Of a DNA stretch of 64,000 nt, positions 18,900-27,841 are shown one piece after another. The position numbers and the translations under genes are program-made. How positions within the stretch are numbered: position 1 is the first letter of the stretch; every line of letters starts with the position of its first letter. The stretch is from Pseudomonas sp. Marseille-Q3773 (GTDB lineage: Bacteria; Pseudomonadota; Gammaproteobacteria; Pseudomonadales; Pseudomonadaceae): NCBI RefSeq assembly GCF_916618955.1, contig NZ_OU745390.1, forward strand, positions 2,728,001-2,792,000, given 5' to 3'. Below the pieces are notes generated by a model. That model was not told the origin of the DNA. It made no database searches and saw only the letters and a list, made by a program, of their open reading frames with translations.

Positions 18900-19370
18900 T
18901 CAGCGCAGCTTCTTGATACGTTCGCTGGGGCTGATCACGTCGGTCAGGCGGATGCCGAACTTCTCGTTGACCACCACCACTTCGCCATGGGCGATCAGCG
19001 TGCCGTTGACCAGGACATCGAGCGGCTCACCGGCCAGGCGATCCAGCTCGATGACCGAACCCTGGTTGAGCTGCAGCAAGTTGCGGATATTGATCTCGGT
19101 GCTGCCCACTTCCATGGAAATGTTCACCGGGATGTCCAGGATCACGTCCAGGTTCGGGCCTTCCAGGCTGACGTTCTCGCTCGGCTTCGGCGAGCTGGCG
19201 AATTCTTCCATCGGCAAGCGGCCCGGCCCGCCAGCGCTGCTAGCGGTGTCGCCACCCAGCAGTGCATCGATGTCGGCCTGGCCGGCGGCACCGGTCTCCT
19301 CCAGTGCCGCAGCCCATTCATCGGCCAGCGCCTGGTCCTCTGGGGAGGTGATCTCGTTTTCGTTAGCCAT
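18900..19370 (-). CDS. fliN: Flagellar switch protein FliN
   Basis: 156-aa C-ring component. The C-terminal SpoA domain (about 75-150) contains VSMEVGSTEINIRNLLQLNQ-like sequence and LVNGTLIAHGEVVVVNEKFG. The N-terminal extension has QADIDALLGG (about 31-40), which resembles the CheY-binding N-terminus of FliM. ATG at 19370 has CGAGGAAATC upstream and is preferred to a methionine six codons earlier. Confidence 0.96.
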   Translation of the reverse strand: MANENEITSPEDQALADEWAAALEETGAAGQADIDALLGGDTASSAGGPGRLPMEEFASSPKPSENVSLEGPNLDVILDIPVNISMEVGSTEINIRNLLQLNQGSVIELDRLAGEPLDVLVNGTLIAHGEVVVVNEKFGIRLTDVISPSERIKKLR

Positions 19371-19417
19371 GATTTCCTCGACAGGCATTCAATACGTTAT
19401 GAGCGACCGGCTCGCCG

Positions 19418-20386
19418 TCAGCGGCGTTCGATCGGGTCGATGATCTGCAGCGCCAGGTTGCCCTTGTGCGAACCCAGGCGCGCCTTGAACGAAGGCACGC
19501 CGTTGGCGCGCAACACCAGGTGTTCAGGCAGCTCCACCGGAATCACGTCGCCTGGCTGCATGTGCAGGATGTCGCGCAGCTTCAGCTGGCGCCGGGCGAC
19601 CGTGGCACTCACCGGCACGGCCACGTCCAGCACGTCCTCGCGCAGGGCCTTGATCCAGCGCTCGTCCTGGTCGTCCAGGTCGGACTGGAAGCCGGCATCG
19701 AGCATTTCCCGCACCGGCTCGATCATCGAGTAGGGCATGGTCACGTGCAGGTCGCCGCCACCGCCGTCCAGCTCGATGTGGAAGGTCGATACCACCACCG
19801 CCTCGCTGGGGCCGACGATGTTGGCCATGGCCGGGTTGACCTCCGAGTTCATGTACTCGAAGGTGACCGGCATGATCGCCTGCCAGGCTTCCCGCAGGTC
19901 GACGAAGCACTGGTCCAGCACCATGCGCACCACGCGCAGCTCGGTAGGGGTGAACTCACGGCCTTCGATCTTGGCGTGACGGCCGTCGCCGCCAAAGAAG
20001 TTGTCCACCAGCTTGAACACCAGCTTGGCGTCGAGAATGAACAGCGCGGTGCCGCGCAGTGGCTTGATCTTGACCAGGTTGAGGCTGGTCGGCACGTACA
20101 GCGAATGCACGTATTCGCCAAACTTCATCACCTGCACGCCGCCCACCGCCACGTCGGCGGAGCGACGCAGCAGGTTGAACATGCTGATCCGGGTGTAACG
20201 GGCGAAGCGCTCGTTGATCATTTCCAGGGTCGGCATGCGACCCCGCACGATACGGTCCTGACTGGTCAGGTCATAGCTTTTGATGCTGCCAGGCTCGGTG
20301 GCACTCTCGGTCTGCACCAGACCGTCGTCGACGCCATGCAACAAGGCATCGATTTCATCCTGGGACAGCAGGTCCTGTACGGCCAT
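19418..20386 (-). CDS. fliM: Flagellar switch protein FliM
   Basis: 322-aa C-ring protein. The N-terminal CheY-binding peptide is LLSQDEIDALLHG. The middle CheC-like domain includes FARYTRISMFNLLRRSADV. The C-terminal SpoA domain contacts FliN (LRDILHMQPGDVIPVELPEH). CheY-P binding changes rotation sense. It lies 9 bp after fliL and 47 bp before fliN. Confidence 0.97.
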   Translation of the reverse strand: MAVQDLLSQDEIDALLHGVDDGLVQTESATEPGSIKSYDLTSQDRIVRGRMPTLEMINERFARYTRISMFNLLRRSADVAVGGVQVMKFGEYVHSLYVPTSLNLVKIKPLRGTALFILDAKLVFKLVDNFFGGDGRHAKIEGREFTPTELRVVRMVLDQCFVDLREAWQAIMPVTFEYMNSEVNPAMANIVGPSEAVVVSTFHIELDGGGGDLHVTMPYSMIEPVREMLDAGFQSDLDDQDERWIKALREDVLDVAVPVSATVARRQLKLRDILHMQPGDVIPVELPEHLVLRANGVPSFKARLGSHKGNLALQIIDPIERR

Positions 20387-20395
20387 TGCGGACTC

Positions 20396-20893
20396 CTACT
20401 GCAATACGAAATTGGTGAACAGCAACTGGTCGACGACCGGCTTGCCGACTTCCTTCTGCGCCACTTCCTGGACCACCGCGGTAGCTTTCTGGCGCAGCAT
20501 CTCCTGCCCGACCGGGCTGCCGGCCAGGGTATCGAAGCCCTGCCCGGAGAACATCATCACCAGGTTGTTGCGGATCACCGGCATGTGCACCTTGAGGGCG
20601 TCGAGGTCGGCCTGGCTGCGCGCCTGCATGGTAATGCTCACCTGCATGTAGCGCTGGCGACCATTCTGGTTGAAGTTGACCACGAAGGCCGGGGCCAGCG
20701 GTTCGTAGATTGCCGCAGGCTTGACGTTACCGGCTGTTGCCTCGGCGGCCGGGGCCGGCTCGCTCTTGTGCATGATGAACCAGGTAGCGCCCACCGAAAG
20801 GCCGATCGCCAGCAACAGGCCGACGACCGCCAGCAGGATCAGCTTGAGTTTGCCTTTAGTGGCGGGGTCTTTGACTGCTTCGCTTTTCGCCAT
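20396..20893 (-). CDS. fliL: Flagellar basal-body associated protein FliL
   Basis: 165-aa single-pass inner-membrane protein. The transmembrane helix LILLAVVGLLLAIGLSVGAT is at about 18-37. The periplasmic FliL domain contains PAFVVNFNQNGRQRYMQVSI and ends NQLLFTNFVLQ-like (DQLLFTNFVLQ). FliL supports stator function. It is the first gene of the fliL-M-N-O-P-Q-R-flhB operon, downstream of a clear sigma-54 site. Confidence 0.96.
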   Translation of the reverse strand: MAKSEAVKDPATKGKLKLILLAVVGLLLAIGLSVGATWFIMHKSEPAPAAEATAGNVKPAAIYEPLAPAFVVNFNQNGRQRYMQVSITMQARSQADLDALKVHMPVIRNNLVMMFSGQGFDTLAGSPVGQEMLRQKATAVVQEVAQKEVGKPVVDQLLFTNFVLQ

Positions 20894-20944
20894 GCCAATA
20901 ATCCGTCGTCCATCGGGAGTTCAAGGGAGGATGGCTTGGCTTGA

Positions 20945-20959
20945 GCAAGTGTTATGCCA
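20945..20959 (-). promoter_or_regulatory. Sigma-54 promoter of the fliL operon
   Basis: Minus-strand TGGCATAACACTTGC matches TGGCAC-N5-TTGC at all but one position, with GG-N10-GC spacing. It lies ~50 bases before the fliL ATG. It would drive fliLMNOPQR-flhB under FleQ. Confidence 0.85.
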
Positions 20960-20979
20960 GATTTGCGATTGAGGGGTTT

Positions 20980-21210
20980 GCGCCTGCGAAATCGAGCGCC
21001 GCCCGCGCGGCGCATCGCGGATAAATCCGCTCCTACATCGGTTGAAACGTCGCCATGCTTGCCAGGCCATGGCTACCAGCCGGTTTGCAAGGCTCAAGCC
21101 ATGCGCCAAGGCTGGCAACCATGGCGTGACAGGTTCAGCACGTTGCAACAAATGTGGGAGCGGATTTATCCGCGATGCGCCGCGCGGGCGGCGCTCGACC
21201 TCACAGGCGC
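20980..21210. repeat. Long imperfect palindrome built of two REP elements
   Basis: This is the only large structure in the 345-bp fliK-fliL gap. The outer arms (~20980-21037 and ~21152-21210) are inverted copies of ~58 bp with about four mismatches. They contain the REP core GATAAATCCGCTCC and a GC-rich CGCCGCCCGCGCGGCGC inner palindrome. The spacer between them is itself partly self-complementary, with CGCCATGCTTGCCAGG near the left arm and an inverted relative near the right. The rest of the gap holds the fliL promoter. Confidence 0.85.
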
Positions 21211-21238
21211 CACAACCCCCAAGGCATACACCCCAACA

Positions 21239-22531
21239 TCAGGCGTAATAATCAACCGCACTGTCACCGACAACCAGCTGCTGTTCCACAGCGCGGCTGC
21301 TGTCGGCCAGCTCGGCACCGCCCTGCTCCGCCTGGCGCGCCGCCACCCCGGACAACTGGCTACCCTGGGCCTGCGCCTGCTGCTGATGCTGTTGCTGCCC
21401 GCGTGACTGGTCGGCCACATTGACATCCGGCTGGGCCAGCCCCTGCTGGCTGAACAGTTCGCGCAGGCGGTGCACCTGGCTGTCGAGAGCGTCACGCACG
21501 CCGGCGTGGCCACTGATGAAGGTGATCTGGGTCGCCTGGTCCGTCGCAACATTGACGCGAATGTCCAGGCGACCAAGCTCGGCCGGCTCCAGCTGGATAT
21601 CCGCCGACTTGAGGTTCTGGCTGGACAGGTACATGACCCGGTTGACCAGGCCCTCGGCCCAGGCGTTCTGGTTCATCGGCAGCGGCTGGTGCAGCGGGCT
21701 GGCATTCGCCGGCACGGTATTGGCGGTCTTGGCCGTGGCGGCCTGGGTCAGGTTGGCCAGACGGTTGGCGAAATCGTCGACGCGGGTATCGCTGCTGGCG
21801 CTCTTGGTGTCCTTCAGGCCATCTTCGAGCAAGGCGCCGAAGGCCTTGTCGCCAGGCTCCCCGCTGTCGCCTGCTGCACCACTGGCATTTTCCACCAGGT
21901 TCGCCAAGCTATTGACGGCCGCAGCTCCCTCTTCCGCCTGGGCTTGCGCCGGGTCCAAGGCATGTGCCGAGGTTGCTCCCTTGGCCTGGGCACTGTGCTC
22001 CAGCGCCAGGCGCAAGGTCGGCAGGTTGGCCAGCGGGTCGGCGTCAGGGTCGAAGTTTTCCTCGGCTGCTGGCGCCTCGGGCAGCGCGGCCGGGACCTGC
22101 GCCGTGGCAGCCTGCAGCACCGGTGCCACGGTCTCGGCCTGGGCCTGGATCAGTTGTGCGCCAGGCTGGGCGTCGGTGACCTGGCCAGCGACCAGGCTGG
22201 CATCGCGCATGTCGGTGTCGGCCTGGGTGTCGGCCCGCGTGTCGACCTGGCCGTCGGCTGGCAATGGTTTGCCGTCATCGGCAACAGCGGACGTGTCGGC
22301 AGGATCAGCCTTGCCGCCCTGCGCCGGGTCAGGTTTGTCCTTGGGCCTGGCCTGGGCGACCTTGTCGTTCTGCCAGACTGGCTTGTCCTGCCCCTGCCTG
22401 GCCATCACCTGGTCGAAGCCGGCGCCTTTGTCCGCCGGCGCCTGCAGCGGTTTGTCGACCTGCGCGGAGGCCGACCGCGCGGGGTTGGCAATGACGTTGG
22501 CTTGCAACAACGGGTTGGGTGCGACAGGCAT
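21239..22531 (-). CDS. fliK: Flagellar hook-length control protein FliK
   Basis: 430 aa. A long, disordered, Ala/Gln/Asp-rich N-terminal ruler region is followed by the conserved FliK C-terminal domain at about 300-385 (AWAEGLVNRVMYLSSQNL, then ADIQLEPAELGRLDIRV). FliK measures hook length and switches FlhB specificity. ATG at 22531 has GGAG eight bases upstream. Reading from a methionine 25 codons earlier would run through the sigma-54 promoter and is rejected. It has its own promoter, unlike the flanking genes. Confidence 0.93.
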   Translation of the reverse strand: MPVAPNPLLQANVIANPARSASAQVDKPLQAPADKGAGFDQVMARQGQDKPVWQNDKVAQARPKDKPDPAQGGKADPADTSAVADDGKPLPADGQVDTRADTQADTDMRDASLVAGQVTDAQPGAQLIQAQAETVAPVLQAATAQVPAALPEAPAAEENFDPDADPLANLPTLRLALEHSAQAKGATSAHALDPAQAQAEEGAAAVNSLANLVENASGAAGDSGEPGDKAFGALLEDGLKDTKSASSDTRVDDFANRLANLTQAATAKTANTVPANASPLHQPLPMNQNAWAEGLVNRVMYLSSQNLKSADIQLEPAELGRLDIRVNVATDQATQITFISGHAGVRDALDSQVHRLRELFSQQGLAQPDVNVADQSRGQQQHQQQAQAQGSQLSGVAARQAEQGGAELADSSRAVEQQLVVGDSAVDYYA

Positions 22532-22578
22532 CGAGCGGTCTCCGCGCCAGGAACAAAAAAGACATCCGCCCGGACAAA

Positions 22579-22593
22579 GCAAGACTCGCGCCA
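22579..22593 (-). promoter_or_regulatory. Sigma-54 promoter of fliK
   Basis: Minus-strand TGGCGCGAGTCTTGC has exact GG-N10-GC spacing, ~48 bases before the fliK start. It overlaps only the tail of the intergenic region after the Hpt gene. Confidence 0.8.
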
Positions 22594-22602
22594 AGTCGCC
22601 TT

Positions 22603-22950
22603 TCAACCGGTCAAGATACGTTGCTGCTCACCCCGGTAGAAGTGCTGCACCTCGGCGAACTCCTGATCGATGCGGGTGATCAGGTCTTCGATGCCATACA
22701 GCGGGCGTCGCCGTGCGCGCTCCTCCAGTTGCTGGCAAAGGCTGGCCAGGGCCACAGCCCCCATGTTGCTGCTGCTGCCTTTGAAGCTGTGCGCGGCCGA
22801 ACCGAGCTCCTCGGCACTTTTGGCCGCGTGCAACTGGCCCAGGCGCCGTTCGGAATCTTCGAGAAATGTCTGCACCAGTTGCAGGTAGCCATCTTCCATG
22901 ACTTCACGCAGGTCGCTGAGTACCTTTTGGTCAATATGCATGTCAGTCAC
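22603..22950 (-). CDS. hptB: Histidine phosphotransfer protein, HptB-like
   Basis: 115-aa stand-alone Hpt domain. The phospho-accepting histidine is H54 in AAHSFKGSSSNMGA, with a four-helix pattern around it. In P. aeruginosa HptB receives phosphate from several hybrid kinases and passes it to HsbR, controlling motility versus biofilm. Gene order here (hsbA, hsbR, hptB in transcription order) matches that locus. The GTG at 22950 has GGGAG seven bases upstream; an ATG three codons later is the alternative. Confidence 0.87.
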   Translation of the reverse strand: MTDMHIDQKVLSDLREVMEDGYLQLVQTFLEDSERRLGQLHAAKSAEELGSAAHSFKGSSSNMGAVALASLCQQLEERARRRPLYGIEDLITRIDQEFAEVQHFYRGEQQRILTG

Positions 22951-22999
22951 TTGCTCACTCCCTTGATCAAGCCAGATTATGCCCGAGCCAGCCCATGGC

Positions 23000-24691
23000 T
23001 CACCAGACGAACTCCACCTGTGCGCAACGCCCGCCCTCGCTCCAGCGCGCGCTGCTGGCCAGCCGCCGGACCAGGTTCAGGCCACGTCCGCTCAGCCCCT
23101 GGTCCATTGCTGGCCGCGCCAGCACCTGCTGCACATCGAACCCGGTACCACTGTCGCGGACCTCGATCATAAGACGTCCGCCGTCGCCGTCCGGTTCAAC
23201 CTTGAGGTCGATGCGCACGTAACCGTCGGTCAGCTGCATCAGGCGCCGGGCGCGTTCCTGGTAGTAGGCGGCAAAGCCCTGCACATCGCGCTTGAGCTGC
23301 GAGTCCAGGCCCAGCACACCATGTTCCAGGGCGTTGGAATACAGCTCGCTGAGCACACTGTGCAGGTTGCCGGTACGCGCGCGCAGGCCGTGGATTTCCT
23401 GCAATAACTGCACCAGGTAAGGTACCGGGTTGAAGCGCTCGAGGCTCTCGCCGCGCACTTCGAACTGCAGCGACCAGTGCAGCGGGCTGGAGCGACCACT
23501 GTCCGAGTAGATCACCGGCGCGGGCACCCGCTCCTCGGCACTGGACATACGAATGTCGCACAGGCTGATGTCATCGCGCGGGCGCCCGCCGAAGCGCTCC
23601 AGGGCCTGCATCACTTCATCGAACAACTGCGCCGGGTCACGGTTGTCGGCCAGCACCTTGCGCAGGCGCTGAACACCGAACAGGCGCTCCTGGTCGTCGG
23701 CAGTATCGATCACGCCGTCCGACAGCAGCAGCAAGCGCTCGCCCGGCGCCAGCGGCAGTACCTCGGTACTGTCATCGAAGCGCTCGGCAGCCAGAATGCC
23801 CAGTGGCAGGTGTTGCGAACGCAAGACCGACAGCACCTGCCCCTGCACCGACAGGCGATAGCCATCAGGCATGCCGCCGTTCCACACTTCCACCGAACCG
23901 CGCTGCGCATTGAGGTCGAGCAACAGCGCGCAACAGAACATGTCCACTGGCAGGATGCGCTTGAGCTTGGCGTTCATCTCGCGCAGGATCTGCGCGATAC
24001 CGTAGCCCTTGGCGGTCATGCCATAGAACACTTCAGCCAGCGGCATCGCCCCTACCGCCGCCGGCAGGCCGTGGCCGGTGAAATCACCGAGCAGCACACG
24101 CATGTCGCCGGACGGGGTGAAGGCGGCCAGCATCAGGTCGCCATTGAACAGCGCGTAAGGCGATTGCAGGTAGCGGATATTAGGCGCGGCCAGGCAGCCG
24201 GAGTGGGCCACCTTGTCGAACACCGCCTTGGCCACCCGCTGTTCATTCAACAGATGATCATGGTGCCGGGCGATCTGGTCGCGCTGCTCCAGCACGGTGG
24301 CCTGGAGGCGGCGCAAACGGTCCATGGCGCGGATCTTGGCGCCGAGTATCACTGCGCTGTAGGGTTTGGCCATGAAGTCATCGCCACCGGCCTCCAGGCA
24401 GCGCACCAGGCCCTCTTCCTCGTTCAGCGAGGTCAGGAAAATGATAGGCACCAGCGCCTCGCCGGCCAAGGCCTTGATCTGCCGCGCCGCCTCGAAACCA
24501 TCCATTACCGGCATCAACGCATCCAGCAGCACCAGCTGCGGGCGCTGCTCGATGAACAGCGCAACCGCCTGTTCACCGTTTTCCGCGGTGAATACCTGAT
24601 GGCCCTGACGACGAACGATCTGCGCCAGCAGCAGGCGGTCGGCGGCCCCGTCCTCGGCGACCAGCACGGTCAATGCCTGTTCGGCCGGCAT
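23000..24691 (-). CDS. hsbR: Response regulator with PP2C phosphatase and ATPase/kinase domain, HsbR-like
   Basis: 563 aa. The receiver domain has E13-D14 and D57 (LVLLDALMPVMDG). A PP2C/SpoIIE-type phosphatase occupies about 165-385 (LLGDFTGHGLPAAVGAMPLA and LLLLSDGVIDTADD). A C-terminal HATPase_c_2/RsbW-like domain (about 430-560) has LSELYSNALEHGVLG and GLSGRGLNLVRRL. In P. aeruginosa HsbR switches between phosphatase and kinase for HsbA. I chose ATG at 24691. A TTG at 24703 overlaps the hsbA stop (TTGA) and would add four residues. Confidence 0.88.
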   Translation of the reverse strand: MPAEQALTVLVAEDGAADRLLLAQIVRRQGHQVFTAENGEQAVALFIEQRPQLVLLDALMPVMDGFEAARQIKALAGEALVPIIFLTSLNEEEGLVRCLEAGGDDFMAKPYSAVILGAKIRAMDRLRRLQATVLEQRDQIARHHDHLLNEQRVAKAVFDKVAHSGCLAAPNIRYLQSPYALFNGDLMLAAFTPSGDMRVLLGDFTGHGLPAAVGAMPLAEVFYGMTAKGYGIAQILREMNAKLKRILPVDMFCCALLLDLNAQRGSVEVWNGGMPDGYRLSVQGQVLSVLRSQHLPLGILAAERFDDSTEVLPLAPGERLLLLSDGVIDTADDQERLFGVQRLRKVLADNRDPAQLFDEVMQALERFGGRPRDDISLCDIRMSSAEERVPAPVIYSDSGRSSPLHWSLQFEVRGESLERFNPVPYLVQLLQEIHGLRARTGNLHSVLSELYSNALEHGVLGLDSQLKRDVQGFAAYYQERARRLMQLTDGYVRIDLKVEPDGDGGRLMIEVRDSGTGFDVQQVLARPAMDQGLSGRGLNLVRRLASSARWSEGGRCAQVEFVW

Positions 24692-24699
24692 GTCGACGC

Positions 24700-25005
24700 T
24701 CAACTGATATCGAAGAGTTTTTCAAAATTGGAGATGGCGAGGATCTTGCGAACATCGGAGCTGGCATTCACCACACGTATGTCCGAATCGTCACCACCGA
24801 CATGGTCACGCAGCAACAGCAGCATGCCGAGCGCGGAACTGTCGAGGTAGGTGGTTTCCTTGAGGTCGACGACCACCGAATCGGGCCAATTGGGCTGACG
24901 TTCGTAGGCGTCTCGAAATTCCTGGTGCTTGCCGAAATCGAAGCGACCCTTGATCTTGATCGTCAGCTTTTTCCCGTCCTGCGAAAAATCAGTCTCGACT
25001 GCCAT
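24700..25005 (-). CDS. hsbA: STAS-domain anti-anti-sigma factor, HsbA-like
   Basis: 101-aa STAS domain with the phosphorylatable serine motif YLDSSALGMLLLL (Ser56/Ser57). HsbA in P. aeruginosa binds the anti-sigma FlgM when unphosphorylated and a diguanylate cyclase when phosphorylated, tuning FliA activity and c-di-GMP. Here it lies between fliJ and hsbR and almost overlaps hsbR. The 107-bp gap after fliJ shows no convincing promoter motif, so co-transcription with the fliE-J operon is possible. Confidence 0.88.
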   Translation of the reverse strand: MAVETDFSQDGKKLTIKIKGRFDFGKHQEFRDAYERQPNWPDSVVVDLKETTYLDSSALGMLLLLRDHVGGDDSDIRVVNASSDVRKILAISNFEKLFDIS

Positions 25006-25112
25006 GCTAGCGATTCCTTCGATGATGGCGGATACAGCTCCTTAAAGGTTTAGCAGGCAACGGCGGGGGCTGCAAGCGATGCGGCTTGTGGCTACCGGCT
25101 GCCAGCGGATCG

Positions 25113-25565
25113 TCAAAGCGGGTGCTGCCGTGGCAGGCGCTGGGACAGTTCATCGAGCAGGCGCTGTTCGCGCTTGTCTTCCGCGCGCCGGGCTTCTTCC
25201 TGATAGCGCTGCACCAGCTTGCGCAAGCCCTCCACCCGGGCATAAGCCTGCTGCCAGGCGCCACGCGCGTTGTTCAGGTTGTTCTGGTGCCAGGCCAGGC
25301 TTTGCCGCTGCTGGGTCATGGCCGTTTCCAGTTGCCCGAGGAAACGCTGGTAGTTGACCAGCCAGCTGCCATTGACCCCCTGCCCGCCACGGTTGATCCA
25401 CTGCAGCTGGTAATCCTCACGGAACCGTTCGAGCTCAGCCAGCTTGGCCTGGGCCGTCGCCACCTGTTGCTGAAAATGCCCGAGGCGCTGGGCCGCCTTG
25501 CGCTCGGCCTCCTCGGCCATGTCCACCACCGGCGCCAGGCGCGCGGCACGTCCGGGCTGTGCCAT
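25113..25565 (-). CDS. fliJ: Flagellar export chaperone/escort FliJ
   Basis: 150-aa, highly charged, coiled-coil protein rich in Gln, Ala, Arg and Glu along its whole length, as expected for the FliJ stalk of the FliI hexamer. It connects the ATPase to the FlhA gate. It starts 6 bp after fliI. Confidence 0.93.
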   Translation of the reverse strand: MAQPGRAARLAPVVDMAEEAERKAAQRLGHFQQQVATAQAKLAELERFREDYQLQWINRGGQGVNGSWLVNYQRFLGQLETAMTQQRQSLAWHQNNLNNARGAWQQAYARVEGLRKLVQRYQEEARRAEDKREQRLLDELSQRLPRQHPL

Positions 25566-25571
25566 GGCCTA

Positions 25572-26927
25572 TCAGCTCGCCGGGGGCGTGAAGATCGCCC
25601 CCAGCTGTTCGCGGCTTTGTGCCATGCCCACGTTCTCGTCCAGGCCCTGGCGCAGGAATTCGACCATCTGCGATTGCAGGGCGATAGCCAGGTCGGTTTC
25701 CGGGTCGCCGCCGGCCACGTAGGCCCCGACGCTGATCAGGTCGCGGCTTTGCGAGAGGCGTGACCACAACTGCTTGAGTTTCTGCGCCTGGCGCAGATGG
25801 TCGGCCTCGACCACCTGGGGCATGACCCGGCTGATCGAGGCTTCGATGTCGATGGCCGGGTAATGGCCTTCCTCGGCCAGCCGGCGCGACAGCACGAAGT
25901 GGCCGTCGAGCACACCGCGCGCGGAGTCGGCGATCGGGTCCTGCTGGTCGTCACCTTCGGACAGCACGGTGTAGAACGCAGTGATCGACCCCCCGCCCGG
26001 CTCGCCGTTACCTGCCCGTTCCACCAGCTTGGGCAGCTTGGCGAACACCGACGGCGGGTAACCCCGGGTGGCCGGCGGCTCGCCAATGGCCAGGGCGATT
26101 TCCCGCTGGGCCTGGGCGAAACGGGTCAGCGAGTCCATCAGCAACAGCACGTTCTTGCCCTTGTCGCGGAAGTACTCGGCAATGCGCGTGCAGTACATGG
26201 CGGCGCGCAGACGCATGAGCGGCGCATCGTCGGCCGGCGAAGCGACCACCACCGAGCGCTTGAGGCCTTCTTCACCCAGGATATGCTCGATGAACTCCTT
26301 CACCTCGCGGCCACGCTCGCCGATCAGGCCGACCACGATGATCTCGGCTTCGGTGAAGCGGGTCATCATCCCCAGCAGCACCGATTTACCCACGCCGGTA
26401 CCGGCGAACAGGCCCAGGCGCTGACCACGGCCCACCGTCAGCAACCCGTTGATACTGCGGATACCCACGTCCAGCGGCTTGCTGATCGGGTCGCGGTTGA
26501 GCGGGTTGATCACCGGCCCGTCCATCGGCACCCAGTCCTCGGCCTTCATTCCGCCCTTGCCATCCAGCGGCCGGCCGGCACCGTCGAGTACCCGGCCAAG
26601 CATGCTCATGCCCATCGGCAGACGGCCGCTGTCATCCAGCGGTACCACCCGGGCACCAGGGGCGATGCCGACGATGCTGCCAACCGGCATCAGGAATACC
26701 TTGGAGCCGGCAAAGCCCATGACTTCGGCCTCGACCTGCACCGGGTGGTAGCTGTCGTCGTTGATCACCAGGCAGCGGGTACCGACCGCCGCACGCAGGC
26801 CTTCGGCCTCCAGGGTAAGGCCGACCATGCGCAGCAGGCGGCCTTCGACAACGGGCTGGGCCGGCAGGTCGACAGCCTCGGCATAGCTGCCCAGCCGTTT
26901 GCCGAAGCTGGTGCGCTCAAGCTTCAT
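25572..26927 (-). CDS. fliI: Flagellar export ATPase FliI
   Basis: 451-aa F1-beta-like ATPase that energises type III export. The Walker A motif AGTGVGKS is at 175-182. [10 protein letters not shown] and the Walker B strand [14 protein letters not shown] follow. The start is ATG at 26927, overlapping the 3' end of fliH by 11 bp. A longer reading frame upstream is only an overlap with fliH. It works with FliH and FliJ, encoded on either side. Confidence 0.97.
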   Translation of the reverse strand: MKLERTSFGKRLGSYAEAVDLPAQPVVEGRLLRMVGLTLEAEGLRAAVGTRCLVINDDSYHPVQVEAEVMGFAGSKVFLMPVGSIVGIAPGARVVPLDDSGRLPMGMSMLGRVLDGAGRPLDGKGGMKAEDWVPMDGPVINPLNRDPISKPLDVGIRSINGLLTVGRGQRLGLFAGTGVGKSVLLGMMTRFTEAEIIVVGLIGERGREVKEFIEHILGEEGLKRSVVVASPADDAPLMRLRAAMYCTRIAEYFRDKGKNVLLLMDSLTRFAQAQREIALAIGEPPATRGYPPSVFAKLPKLVERAGNGEPGGGSITAFYTVLSEGDDQQDPIADSARGVLDGHFVLSRRLAEEGHYPAIDIEASISRVMPQVVEADHLRQAQKLKQLWSRLSQSRDLISVGAYVAGGDPETDLAIALQSQMVEFLRQGLDENVGMAQSREQLGAIFTPPAS

Positions 26928-27681
26928 CGGAGCGGGCCAGGTCGACAGCGATATCGGGTGCCGCCGGATGCAGGGAATGGTCATGCAAGCGGTCGAACAG
27001 TTGCGCCACGGCTTTCTCGATGCGGGTTTCCATGGTTGCATCGATACGGCTGTGAGCGGTCTCGATGCGACAGCCGCCCGGCAGCAGGGCGCTGTCTTCC
27101 AGCAACCGCCAGTTCTCCTCATGGCGTTCGCGCAGCGCCTTGACCAGCTCGAAGTCCTGGGGGTTGAGGTGGATGCGGATGTTGTCCGCGCCCATGGGCA
27201 GCAGTTTGAGCGCCTCGCGCAGTACCTGGGTGATGTGGCTGGAATCGCCGCGCAGTTCGCGACCGATGACCTGGCGCGTCATGTGCGCCACCAGGTGGAT
27301 CACCGATTTCTCGATCTGCGTATCCTGTTCGGCGATCGGCTCCATCAGGTTGGTCATCAGGCGCTCAAGGCTTTCCAGCTTGGCCTTCAGGGCCTCTTCG
27401 GCTTCCTGGCGCACCTTCAGCTGGGTGCTGTGGAAGCCCTCGCGCTCGCCGGTGGCGAAGCCTTCGTTGTAGGCCTCCTGGCGGATGGCCTCGAGTTCTT
27501 CCAGGGTCAGCGGCTGGACTTCCTCCAGCGGCACTTCCTCGACTTCTTCCTCGATGACCTCGGGCTCAGGCTCGGGTTCGGGCTCCGGCTGCGGGTCGAA
27601 ACTGGGCAGCGCCCACACATCCACGCCCTCGAGGTCGTGGGCGCGGATCAGGTCGCTGGGGTGACGTTCTTTGGTGGGCAT
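26917..27681 (-). CDS. fliH: Flagellar export ATPase regulator FliH
   Basis: 254 aa. The N-terminus has a short [10 protein letters not shown] repeat (about 33-42) followed by an acidic run. A coiled coil (about 60-130) precedes the V-ATPase E-subunit-like C-terminal domain. It binds FliI and anchors it to FliN. The upstream gap to fliG (160 bp) contains a REP doublet, unusual inside what is otherwise a tightly packed operon. Confidence 0.95.
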   Translation of the reverse strand: MPTKERHPSDLIRAHDLEGVDVWALPSFDPQPEPEPEPEPEVIEEEVEEVPLEEVQPLTLEELEAIRQEAYNEGFATGEREGFHSTQLKVRQEAEEALKAKLESLERLMTNLMEPIAEQDTQIEKSVIHLVAHMTRQVIGRELRGDSSHITQVLREALKLLPMGADNIRIHLNPQDFELVKALRERHEENWRLLEDSALLPGGCRIETAHSRIDATMETRIEKAVAQLFDRLHDHSLHPAAPDIAVDLARSDEA

Positions 27682-27721
27682 GCTGTCATGTTCTCAAACC
27701 ATGTTCAGCCGACACGGTCCC

Positions 27722-27809
27722 TGTGGGAGCGGGTTTACCCGCGAAAGCGTCGGCAGCGACAACCTCTATCGCCAGGTCTGACGCCTTCGCGGGTAAGCCC
27801 GCTCCCACA
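27722..27809. repeat. REP doublet inside the fliG-fliH gap
   Basis: TGTGGGAGCGGGTTTACCCG at 27722 (continuing CGAA) and its inverted relative TTCGCGGGTAAGCCCGCTCC at 27786 (continuing CACA), separated by ~40 bp. It is the same element type as the one near 3810. It sits between two co-oriented operon genes, so the transcript would carry the hairpin. Confidence 0.9.
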
Positions 27810-27841
27810 AGGGGCGGCGTCGGTCTCAGATCGCGAATACC

